Positions 5,388-12,085 of a stretch of 14,002 nucleotides of DNA are shown here, in pieces (positions within the stretch are counted from its first letter, which is position 1; each line of letters starts with the position of its first letter). The notes under the pieces were generated by a model, which made no database searches, was not told the origin of the DNA, and saw nothing but the letters and a program-made list of their open reading frames with translations. The position numbers were made by a program, and so were the translations under genes. Source of the DNA: Propionibacteriales bacterium (lineage in GTDB: Bacteria > Actinomycetota > Actinomycetes > Propionibacteriales > Propionibacteriaceae); contig JADGPB010000021.1 in the NCBI GenBank assembly GCA_017882655.1, positions 1 through 14,002 on the forward strand. Direction: 5' to 3'.

Positions 5388-6967
5388 TCGAGCTGCAGCA
5401 CGTGAGCGTGACGTACGCCGAGGCCACCAAACCAGTCCTCGACGACGTCAGCCTCCGCATCCGGGAGGGGGACCTCGCCCTGGTCTCCGGACCGACCGGA
5501 AGCGGCAAGTCCACGCTGCTCGGCTGCCTCACCAACCTCGTACCCCGCTTCACCGGGGGAAGACGCACCGGCAAGGTCCTTCTGGACGGCTCCGACATCA
5601 CGACGGCTGCACCCCGCGAACTTGCTGACCGCATCGGGTACGTCGGCCAGAACCCCCTCGCGGGCTTCGTCACCGACACTGTCGAGTCGGAGCTGGCTTT
5701 CGGCATGGAGCAGCTCGGCGTCGACCCCAACCGGATGCGGGTGCAGGTCGAAGAGGTCCTGGACCTCCTCGGCATCACAGATCTCCGGCGGCGTGCGCTT
5801 CGTACGCTCTCCGGCGGGCAGCAACAGAGAGTGGCCATCGCGTCGGTGCTCACCGCGCGACCGCGTGTGCTGGTCCTCGACGAACCCACCTCCGCGCTCG
5901 ACCCCGTAGCCGCCGAAGACGTCATGTCGCTGCTGCGCAGGCTCGTGCACGACCTCGGGCTCACCGTGGTCTTGGCTGAGCACCGCATGGAGCGGGTCGT
6001 CGAGTTCTGCGACAGCGTGGTGCTCGTCAACGGCGCGGCCGTACTGACCGGTGCACCCCAAGAGATGCTCGCTGTCTCGCCGCTCGCTCCACCCCTCGTC
6101 GAGCTCGGCCGCCGCTCCGGATGGTCGCCCCTGCCGTTGACGATCCGTGACGGTCGCCGCGCGGCGGCTGCCGAACGGGATGCCTGGCGCGACGATCCCC
6201 CGCTGCTCCCCGCAGCCCGCCCGGCCGTAGGTGACGGCCTGGTCGCCGACGGGATCGTCGTCACGTACGGGTCGGTCGTGGCCGTTCGGGATGCCACGCT
6301 GCAGGCACGCGCCGGGCACGTCACCGCCCTGGTGGGTCGCAACGGCTGTGGAAAGTCGTCGTTGCTGTGGGCCTGTCATGGCGCAGGGAGTCGCAAAGCC
6401 GGCAGCGTCACCATCGCAGGGCATCCCTCGAAGCTTGGTGACATCGCACTGGTCCCCCAGACCGCCTCGGACCTGCTGTACCTCACATCCGTCGCGGAGG
6501 AGCTCGAGCTGGCCGACGCCGATGCCGATCTGCCGACCGGGTCGACGGGCGCGATCCTCGACGAGCTCGTTCTGGGGATCGACCGCGCCCAGCATCCGCG
6601 CGACCTCTCGGAAGGGCAGAAGCTGGCGCTCGTGCTGGCGGTCCAGCTGGCCCGCTCCCCCGATGTCGTACTCCTCGACGAGCCGACCCGGGGCCTCGAC
6701 TACGTCGGCAAAGCCGCACTGACGCGGATCCTGCGAACACTCGCGGACGCGGGTCATACGGTCGTGGTCGCCACGCATGACGCGGAGTTCGTCGCGGCGA
6801 CGTGCGACGCGGTCGTCGTCATGGCCGACGGGGAGCTCGTCGACTCCGGCCCGGCCCGGGAGATCATCACCGGCTCCTCGATGCTCGCCACGCAGTGCGC
6901 CCGCGTGTACGGGCCCGTCGAGATGCTCACAGTCTCTGAGGTACTCGCTGCGAGGGCGGCCCGGTGA
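5384..6967 (+). CDS. ecfA: Fused double ATPase subunit of an ECF transporter (EcfA1-EcfA2)
   Basis: The 527-residue protein contains two ABC ATPase domains in tandem. Domain 1 has Walker A GPTGSGKST (36-44), Q-loop Gln89, signature LSGGQQQR (142-149), Walker B VLVLDEP with catalytic Glu167, and switch His200 in an AEHR context. Domain 2 has Walker A GRNGCGKSS (318-326), a degenerate signature LSEGQK (408-413), Walker B LLDEP with Glu433, and switch His465. A linker near 245-285 joins them. In ECF importers the A subunits hydrolyse ATP at the inner membrane face and drive toppling of the S component through EcfT. The single-chain double ATPase is the usual actinobacterial form. It overlaps both neighbours by 4 nt (ATGA before, GTGA after), so stoichiometric production is likely. 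All catalytic residues appear intact. The altered second signature (Glu for Gly) may make the two ATP sites unequal. Confidence 0.92.
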   Translation: MIELQHVSVTYAEATKPVLDDVSLRIREGDLALVSGPTGSGKSTLLGCLTNLVPRFTGGRRTGKVLLDGSDITTAAPRELADRIGYVGQNPLAGFVTDTVESELAFGMEQLGVDPNRMRVQVEEVLDLLGITDLRRRALRTLSGGQQQRVAIASVLTARPRVLVLDEPTSALDPVAAEDVMSLLRRLVHDLGLTVVLAEHRMERVVEFCDSVVLVNGAAVLTGAPQEMLAVSPLAPPLVELGRRSGWSPLPLTIRDGRRAAAAERDAWRDDPPLLPAARPAVGDGLVADGIVVTYGSVVAVRDATLQARAGHVTALVGRNGCGKSSLLWACHGAGSRKAGSVTIAGHPSKLGDIALVPQTASDLLYLTSVAEELELADADADLPTGSTGAILDELVLGIDRAQHPRDLSEGQKLALVLAVQLARSPDVVLLDEPTRGLDYVGKAALTRILRTLADAGHTVVVATHDAEFVAATCDAVVVMADGELVDSGPAREIITGSSMLATQCARVYGPVEMLTVSEVLAARAAR

Positions 6968-7806
6968 CCACCCTGACGACTGTGGATGTGAGCAAACCTG
7001 AGGTCGAGGTCCGTATCGGAGGCCGGTCCGCCGCGGTCCTGGCCGTCGCCTCGCTTGCGGGCCTCGTGCTGTTCATCTGGCCGCTGCTGATCCCCGTACC
7101 GTCAGGCTGGACTCATACCCAGGACGCACCGATCGTCTTCGCGGCGCTGGTCCCGATCATGGTCCTGCTCGTCCTCACCCAGCTGTCGGACGGGGGCATG
7201 GACACGCGCACGCTGGCCCTGCTCGGCGTCCTGTCCGCGATCAACGCGGCCCTTCGTCCGGCCCTCGGTGCGGGCACCGCTGGCATCGAGTCGGTGTTCG
7301 TCCTCCTCATCCTCGGTGGCCGGGCGTTCGGCCCAGGCTTCGGCTTCATCCTCGGCACCACCTCGATGGCGGCCTCGGCGATGTTCACCGCAGGGGTCGG
7401 CCCGTGGCTGCCGTTCCAGATGCTCGCCGCCGGATGGATCGGGCTCGGGGCCGGCCTGCTACCCGGGCGGGCCCACGGACGCGCGACGCTTGGGCAGCTC
7501 GCGATGCTCATCGTGTACGCGATCGCCGCCGCGTACTTCTACGGCGCGATCATGAACCTGTGGTCCTGGCCCACGATCACGGGCATCGCCACCCCTGGCT
7601 ACACGGGGCCCTCCGGCGGCCTGGACTACGTGCCGGGCGCGCCCTGGCTCGACAACCTCAGGCGGTTCGGCGCTTACACGCTGCTCACCTCGACCGCGGG
7701 CTGGGACACGGGACGCGCGATCTGGACCGCGGTCGCCCTGGCGGTTCTCGGACGACCGATCCTCGACGTCCTCCACCGCGCGGGCCGGCGAGCGCGGCTG
7801 TCCTGA
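6964..7806 (+). CDS. ECF transporter substrate-binding (S) component, candidate cobalamin/corrinoid-specific
   Basis: This is a 280-residue integral membrane protein with about six hydrophobic segments, roughly at 22-43, 57-73, 83-100, 108-135, 137-167, 178-199 and a C-terminal region at 234-265. A cytosolic N-terminus precedes the first. A Gly-rich stretch at 121-165, with FGPGFGFILG, GVGPWLPFQM and AAGWIGLGAG, is what I recognise from actinobacterial ECF S components. A polar loop at about 203-232 (PGYTGPSGGLDYVPGAP) makes it longer than most S proteins (~180-200 residues). It is the last gene of the riboswitch operon, coupled to the ATPase by GTGA. The riboswitch, and the absence of the CbiM-type N-terminus and of CbiN, favour cobalamin or a corrinoid precursor over cobalt, but the ligand is inferred. 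The stop lies one base from the convergent gene. Confidence 0.8.
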   Translation: MTTLTTVDVSKPEVEVRIGGRSAAVLAVASLAGLVLFIWPLLIPVPSGWTHTQDAPIVFAALVPIMVLLVLTQLSDGGMDTRTLALLGVLSAINAALRPALGAGTAGIESVFVLLILGGRAFGPGFGFILGTTSMAASAMFTAGVGPWLPFQMLAAGWIGLGAGLLPGRAHGRATLGQLAMLIVYAIAAAYFYGAIMNLWSWPTITGIATPGYTGPSGGLDYVPGAPWLDNLRRFGAYTLLTSTAGWDTGRAIWTAVALAVLGRPILDVLHRAGRRARLS

Positions 7807-7807
7807 G

Positions 7808-8446
7808 TCACTCCAGAGCAGCCCGGGCTTTCACGACCCAGCTCGGCTCCGTCCCGTACCGCTGCGTCGGGATCAGCTGACCGGCCGCACAGTCGCCGAC
7901 GAGCTGGGCGATTCTCCGGTCCCTGGTGGCCGGCTGCTTGGCCGACACCACCCAGTGGGTGGCGATGTGGCGGTAGCTCTGCGTCGCCATCGCCCAGAAC
8001 GAGGCGGCGCGTGGGTTGGCCGCCAAGAGCGCCTGGTAGTCGAACGGCAGCTCTGCACCGTCGGCCTCGAACGAGTAGACGCCGGTACGGTCGTGACGTC
8101 TCGCCTCGTACGCGGCGAGTCCCGCCGGCTGCATCCGGCCCTCCGCGATCAGCTCCTGGACTGCTGCCACGTTGATGTTCGACCAGATGCTGCCAGGGCG
8201 ACGCGGCGTGAAGCGCTGGAGCGTGTAGTCCTCGTCGAAGCGCCTCGCCTGTGAGTCGATCCAGCCGAAGCAGAGCACCTCACGTACGGCACGAGGCCAG
8301 TCGAGCTTGGGCTCCGGGACGTGCTTCTTGGCGAGCGCCACCAGGAGGCTGTCATCGGTGGCGTGGTGCTCCATCAGCCATGCCCGGAACTCCGCCGCGT
8401 CGGTGAAGATCATCGCCGGCTGCTCCGGCGTTCCTACGTCGCGCAT
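7808..8446 (-). CDS. YdeI/OmpD-associated-type protein (bacteriocin-protection YdeI family)
   Basis: The protein is about 212 residues, the usual size of the YdeI family, and has its typical succession of motifs. FRAWLMEHH is at the N-terminus, LDWPRAVREVLCFGWIDSQARR follows, then the YTLQRFTPRRPGSIWSNINV core, and finally the helical WAMATQSYRHIATHWVVSAKQPATRDRRI segment. Members are soluble cytoplasmic proteins. The E. coli founder was linked to peptide and antimicrobial tolerance, but the biochemical activity is not established. The ATG at 8446 is used. An ATG at 8413 (residue 12), preceded by GGAG at a 9-nt distance, is a good alternative, since the conserved part begins there. A longer frame to 8500 runs across the divergent gene's start and is unlikely. 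It converges on the ECF operon with a one-base gap. Confidence 0.8.
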   Translation of the reverse strand: MRDVGTPEQPAMIFTDAAEFRAWLMEHHATDDSLLVALAKKHVPEPKLDWPRAVREVLCFGWIDSQARRFDEDYTLQRFTPRRPGSIWSNINVAAVQELIAEGRMQPAGLAAYEARRHDRTGVYSFEADGAELPFDYQALLAANPRAASFWAMATQSYRHIATHWVVSAKQPATRDRRIAQLVGDCAAGQLIPTQRYGTEPSWVVKARAALE

Positions 8447-8487
8447 GTCAGATGGTTGCACGCTTGCCTCCGCAGGCGAAGAGCGAT

Positions 8488-8491
8488 GAGG
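8488..8491 (+). promoter_or_regulatory. Ribosome-binding site (GAGG) for the ceramidase-like gene
   Basis: GAGG lies 7 nt before the ATG at 8499 and fixes that start within the 52-bp divergent gap shared with the YdeI-type gene. Confidence 0.5.
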
Positions 8492-8498
8492 TGGTCCC

Positions 8499-9776
8499 AT
8501 GACCGACGAGTGGGGTCCCCATGTGCTGAGCGCCGGCGCCGCGACCGTCCTCGTGGACGTTCCCGTAGGTACGCCGATGACCGGCTACGCGGCACGCCTG
8601 GAGCCCAGCACCGGGGTCAACGATCCGGTGACCGTACGGGCCCTCGTCGTCGACGACATCGGCATCGTGGTCGTCGACTGCTGCTCGCTGAGGAAGACGA
8701 CCTGCGCCGAGCTGCGCTCCACCCGGCCCGCCGGACTCCTCGACGTCGTCATCGCCGTCACCCACACCCACTCCGGGCCGTGCCTCACGCCTGGTGGGCT
8801 GGGATCCTTCGCGCCCGACGTCCTGCACGCCGTCGAGAAGGCGTTCGTCGAGGCGCTCACCACGGCGCGTCACCGGCGAACCCCCGTGACCGTTCGGTAC
8901 GGGGAGCGCCGCGCCGTCGGCGTCGGGCGGAACCGCCGTCACGACGACGTCGAGATCGACCCACCCGTACAGGTCGTGTCCTTCGACGGAGCCGACGGTA
9001 CGGTCGCCACGCTCATCACCTACCCCATGCACCCCGTCGTCCTCAGCGCCGCCAACACGCTCATCTCGGCCGACTATGTCGGCCCGCTCCGGGACATGGT
9101 CGAGGCGGCGCTCCCGGGGTCCATCTGCCTGTTCGCGCAGGGTTGCGCCGGTGACGTCAACGACGATCGGCACTCCCCGGAGGGCGACTTCAGCGCTGCC
9201 CCGGCACCAGGTCGCGACTTCGCGGCAGCCGTGATGAAGGGCGAGACCGTCGCCACCGCGGCACTCGACGCGCTCTCGCGAGCGACCACCCCGGCGCCGA
9301 CACGTACGACCATGTCGACGACGACCGTCCCGCTCGACGTCACGGCGCTCGACCCTGCGACGGTCGCCGCGGAGCGCGAGGAGTGGGTGCGACTCAGGGA
9401 CAGCCTGCCCCCCGAGCGCAGCGCCCTGTACGAGGCGTGGGTGGCTTGGGCCGACGACTGGCTGGAGCAGCGGCCGACCCCCAGCCGCTGGCTCGGACGT
9501 GTCGGACTGATCACCGTTGGTGGGCTGCGCATCGCCACACTGCCTGGCGAGCCGTTCCTCGCGGTCGCCGATCGGGTTCGCGACGGCCTGGGCGAGCACA
9601 CGATCGTGCTCGGCTACTGCGACGGCGTCTCGGGCTACCTGCCGACGGCCGACGAGTACGAGTTCGGCGGCTACGAGGTCTGCGACGCGCATCGCTACTA
9701 CGGCATGCCCGGTCCGTACGCACAGGGCAGCGCCGAACGACTGGCCGACGCGGTGGTCTCACTCGGCGAGAACTGA
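8499..9776 (+). CDS. Neutral/alkaline ceramidase-like metal-dependent hydrolase, serine nucleophile absent
   Basis: The 425-residue protein resembles the N-terminal catalytic domain of neutral/alkaline non-lysosomal ceramidases but lacks a signal peptide and the C-terminal Ig-like domain. An N-terminal GTPMTGYAAR segment is followed by THTHSGP (His89, His91), which supplies zinc ligands in the family. MHP (His178) and CAGDVNDD (Gly218-Asp219-Val220-Asn221) follow, and the C-terminus has the GEPF, GYCDGVSGYLPTADEYEFGGYEV and YYGMPGP blocks that complete the active site. In true ceramidases the nucleophile is the Ser of GDVSPN; here Asn221 occupies that place. Many short bacterial relatives share Asn there, and their substrate is unknown. 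It is therefore best called a putative cytoplasmic metallohydrolase of this fold rather than a ceramidase. It is divergent from the YdeI-type gene and not obviously linked to the helicase downstream. Confidence 0.8.
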   Translation: MTDEWGPHVLSAGAATVLVDVPVGTPMTGYAARLEPSTGVNDPVTVRALVVDDIGIVVVDCCSLRKTTCAELRSTRPAGLLDVVIAVTHTHSGPCLTPGGLGSFAPDVLHAVEKAFVEALTTARHRRTPVTVRYGERRAVGVGRNRRHDDVEIDPPVQVVSFDGADGTVATLITYPMHPVVLSAANTLISADYVGPLRDMVEAALPGSICLFAQGCAGDVNDDRHSPEGDFSAAPAPGRDFAAAVMKGETVATAALDALSRATTPAPTRTTMSTTTVPLDVTALDPATVAAEREEWVRLRDSLPPERSALYEAWVAWADDWLEQRPTPSRWLGRVGLITVGGLRIATLPGEPFLAVADRVRDGLGEHTIVLGYCDGVSGYLPTADEYEFGGYEVCDAHRYYGMPGPYAQGSAERLADAVVSLGEN

Positions 9777-9786
9777 CACGTCGATT

Positions 9787-9803
9787 CTCGCCGGCCCGGC
9801 GGG
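9787..9803 (+). terminator. Possible intrinsic hairpin terminator after the ceramidase-like gene
   Basis: Ten bases after the stop codon, CTCGCC and GGCGGG can pair (one G-U) around a five-base loop. No uridine run follows, which is common in actinobacteria but makes the call weak. Confidence 0.25.
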
Positions 9804-9812
9804 TCCTCGGCC

Positions 9813-9824
9813 GGTTCGCGAACC
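9813..9824. promoter_or_regulatory. 12-bp perfect palindrome upstream of the helicase, operator candidate
   Basis: GGTTCGCGAACC is its own reverse complement and lies 8 bases before a TAGCCT -10-like box, so it would overlap the -35/spacer region of a helicase promoter. The half-site order (GTTC then GAAC) is opposite to an actinobacterial LexA box. Confidence 0.35.
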
Positions 9825-9832
9825 CCGCCAGG

Positions 9833-9838
9833 TAGCCT
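9833..9838 (+). promoter_or_regulatory. Possible -10 element (TAGCCT) for the helicase gene
   Basis: TAGCCT would place the transcription start near 9845 and give a leader of about 36 nt to the ATG at 9881. The same TAG is also the in-frame stop that bounds the helicase frame upstream. Confidence 0.3.
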
Positions 9839-9880
9839 CCGTGGTCCCATGCGACTTCCCCACCACCGATCCTGCGCGCC

Positions 9881-11629
9881 ATGGTGAAGGTCGCCACGGC
9901 TCAGGAGTCGATCTCTCCTGCCTACCCCGGACGCGCTCCCTGGGGCACCGCCTCGGCGTTGCGCGCCTGGCAGCAGGAAGCGCTCGCCGCGTACTTGTCG
10001 ACCGACCAGCAGGACTTCCTCGCTGTGGCGACCCCCGGCGCCGGCAAGACCACGTTCGCCTTGCGTGTCGCCTCGGAGCTGATCGCTCGGCGCACGATCG
10101 AGCGGATCCTCGTCGTGACGCCCACCGAGCACCTCAAGGTCCAGTGGGCCGACGCCGCGGCCCGCGTCGGCATCCACCTCGACCCAGGCATCGGGAACAC
10201 CCGCAAGGCGCGCTCGCGGCAGTTCGACGGGATCGTCACCACGTACGCGGGTGTGGCGATGAACTCGTACGGGATCGAGGCTCGCTGCCGGAGCTCGAAG
10301 ACGCTCGTCGTCCTCGACGAGGTCCACCACGCGGGCGACTCGCTCAGCTGGGGAGACGCCGTACGGAGCGCGTTCGAGCCCGCCACGCGGCGCCTGCTGC
10401 TCACGGGCACCCCGTTCCGGTCCGACGTCAACCCGATCCCGTACGTCAGCTACGAGCCGGGGCCGGACGGGATCCCGCGCAGCAGGCCCGACTACACGTA
10501 CGGGTACGCGGAGGCGCTCCGCGACCACGTCGTACGGCCGGTCGTGTTCATGGCGTACGGCGGACCGATGCGGTGGCGCACGAAGGCCGGCGACGAGATC
10601 GCGGCGTCGCTCAACGACCCGCTGACCGCGGACGTGACCGCCCAGGCGTGGCGCACCGCGCTCGATCCGGGAGGCGAGTGGATCAGCTCTGTGCTGCGAT
10701 CCGCGAACCTCAGGCTCGACGAGGTGCGCAGGCACCTTCCCGACGCCGCCGGCCTGGTGATCGCGACCAACCAGAACCAGGCGAGGGCGTACGCGCGCCT
10801 GCTGGCCCAGCTGTCCGGCGAGAAGCCGACCCTTGTCCTCAGCGACGACGCAGGATCGAGTCGGCGCATCGAGGACTTCCGGGATGGCGAGGCCCGGTGG
10901 ATGGTCGCGGTCCGGATGGTCTCCGAAGGAGTCGACGTGCCGCGGCTCGCGGTCGGCGTGTACGCGACAGCGACCGCCACTCCCCTGTTCTTCGCTCAGG
11001 CGGTCGGCAGGTTCGTCCGGGCGCGGCGACGCGGCGAGCTGGCAACCGTGTTCCTGCCGACCGTGCCCACGCTTCTGGCCCACGCCGCGATGCTGGAGCG
11101 GGAGCGTGACCACGTGCTGGGCAGACCATCCTCCTCCGACGATCTCTGGTCGCCGGAGGAGGACCTGCTCGCCGAGGCGAACCGGGAACAGTCGACACTC
11201 GACGCCGACGAGGACCAGTACAAGGCGCTGGAATCAGAAGCCGTCTTCGACCACGTGATGTTCGACTCACAGGCGTACGGGATGCACGCCGCGCCGATGT
11301 CCGCCGACGAGCAGGACTACCTCGGGCTACCTGGCCTGCTCGAGCCTGACCAGGTGTCCCGGCTGCTGAGCGATCGCCAGCGACGCCAGATCGCGCGCCG
11401 GGACCGGCTCGACCGTGGTCCCGCGCCCCGCGAGCAGAGCCTCGCTCGCGCCCTGGAGACCCGCCGCAAGGAGCTCAACAACCTCGTCGCGCAGTACGCA
11501 CGGGTGCTCGGCGTCCCCCACTCGCACATCCACGCAGACCTCCGACGTCACTGCGGGGGCCCCTCACTGAGCGCCGCGACGACCGAGCAGGTCGAAGCCC
11601 GCATCCACGAGCTCCGAAAACGGTTCTGA
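9881..11629 (+). CDS. Superfamily II DEAD/DEAH-type helicase, role unassigned
   Basis: The 582-residue protein carries the full set of SF2 motifs of the type III restriction/XPB-like (COG1061-like) group. An ALRAWQQEAL segment precedes Walker A ATPGAGKTT (50-58). VVTPTEHLKVQW is motif Ia, LDEVHH (145-150) is motif II and LTGTPFRSD (174-182) is motif III. In the second RecA domain MVSEGVDVPRL is motif V, and QAVGRFVRARR (from Gln373) with the arginine fingers is motif VI. Residues ~400-582 are a charged, mostly helical extension without a recognisable nuclease or DNA-binding motif. It should translocate on DNA or RNA using ATP in the cytoplasm. There is no adjacent nuclease, methylase or phage gene to indicate a defence system. 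The start is the only in-frame ATG after a TAG at 9833, and it lacks a Shine-Dalgarno sequence. Confidence 0.85.
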   Translation: MVKVATAQESISPAYPGRAPWGTASALRAWQQEALAAYLSTDQQDFLAVATPGAGKTTFALRVASELIARRTIERILVVTPTEHLKVQWADAAARVGIHLDPGIGNTRKARSRQFDGIVTTYAGVAMNSYGIEARCRSSKTLVVLDEVHHAGDSLSWGDAVRSAFEPATRRLLLTGTPFRSDVNPIPYVSYEPGPDGIPRSRPDYTYGYAEALRDHVVRPVVFMAYGGPMRWRTKAGDEIAASLNDPLTADVTAQAWRTALDPGGEWISSVLRSANLRLDEVRRHLPDAAGLVIATNQNQARAYARLLAQLSGEKPTLVLSDDAGSSRRIEDFRDGEARWMVAVRMVSEGVDVPRLAVGVYATATATPLFFAQAVGRFVRARRRGELATVFLPTVPTLLAHAAMLERERDHVLGRPSSSDDLWSPEEDLLAEANREQSTLDADEDQYKALESEAVFDHVMFDSQAYGMHAAPMSADEQDYLGLPGLLEPDQVSRLLSDRQRRQIARRDRLDRGPAPREQSLARALETRRKELNNLVAQYARVLGVPHSHIHADLRRHCGGPSLSAATTEQVEARIHELRKRF

Positions 11630-12046
11630 GCTGATGTCGGTTGGCCCGCGACGTGAGACGAATCCTGACGAACTTCTCGGTGCCGGGGATTCCGGAACGT
11701 GACAGATCCCGTGAAACTCCTCGGCCCATCAAGAGCCACCGTGTCCGGCTCGTCCCGCAGGGGTCAACGTTTCCCGCTCCCACGATTCCTCCTGTGCAAT
11801 CGAGCTAAGGGAACCGAGAACCTTCTGTGGGTCTTGCCGTCATCCGATCAGGCCGAATAGGGGGCGACACTCATCCCAGCGGCAGAAGTCGATGGCTCTT
11901 CATCGAGTGCCACCAAAGTGACGTTTTGCAGCCATTCCGGGAACTCGCGCGCGCCGCTCGCAACCGTCGGATCGGCGGTCGTCGAGGGCAACATCACCTA
12001 CCTTCGGCTCCTTGGGGACCTGGTCATCGCCGCCCGGCGCCTGGAC
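11630..12046. other. Intergenic stretch without a convincing gene
   Basis: About 420 bases separate the helicase from the promoter of the next gene. Open frames on either strand here (for example 11827-12096 plus, 11475-11783 minus) are Arg-rich, match no family I know and lack ribosome-binding sites. The base composition is somewhat less GC-rich than the flanking genes. A small TTCCGGAA palindrome (11690-11697) sits inside a weak 5-bp inverted repeat (11686-11690 with 11706-11710), but no strong terminator, tRNA or repeat is visible. Confidence 0.4.
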
Positions 12047-12052
12047 TACGAT
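12047..12052 (+). promoter_or_regulatory. Predicted -10 element (TACGAT) for the alpha/beta hydrolase gene
   Basis: TACGAT is a fair match to TANNNT and would start transcription near 12059, leaving a ~27-nt leader that contains the Shine-Dalgarno site. A loose -35 (GTCATC at 12023-12028) lies 18 bp upstream. Confidence 0.35.
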
Positions 12053-12069
12053 GCCGAGGGACTTTCCTC

Positions 12070-12075
12070 AAGGAG
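12070..12075 (+). promoter_or_regulatory. Ribosome-binding site (AAGGAG) for the alpha/beta hydrolase gene
   Basis: AAGGAG stands 10 nt before the ATG at 12086 and supports that start rather than a start at 11918, which would add 56 residues unrelated to the fold. Confidence 0.6.
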
Positions 12076-12085
12076 CGCGATCGCG

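Noticed and set aside
5255..6778. 507-residue open frame on the minus strand
   Set aside because: It is the antisense of the double ATPase gene, whose ABC motifs are unmistakable. The translated sequence is Arg/Gly/Asp-rich with no family resemblance.
4206..7806. Cobalt importer (CbiMNQO type)
   Set aside because: The S protein lacks the CbiM-type N-terminus, and no CbiN-like small subunit with its two helices is present. The small first-gene protein has a signal peptide and a single helix instead.
8448..9692. 414-residue minus-strand open frame
   Set aside because: It is a shadow of the ceramidase-like gene, with no recognisable domain.
9813..9824. LexA (SOS) box upstream of the helicase
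   Set aside because: The palindrome GGTTCGCGAACC has half-sites in the reverse order and no 4-bp spacer of the GAAC-N4-GTTC type.
9517..11113. Long open frames of 530 residues (plus, 9517-11109) and 471 residues (minus, 9698-11113)
   Set aside because: Both lie in other frames of the ceramidase-like and helicase genes, are extremely Arg-rich and arise from high GC content.
11475..11783. Minus-strand 102-residue frame and plus-strand 89-residue frame (11827-12096) in and around the intergenic region
   Set aside because: They are Arg-rich, lack a ribosome-binding site and a recognisable family, and partly overlap firm genes.
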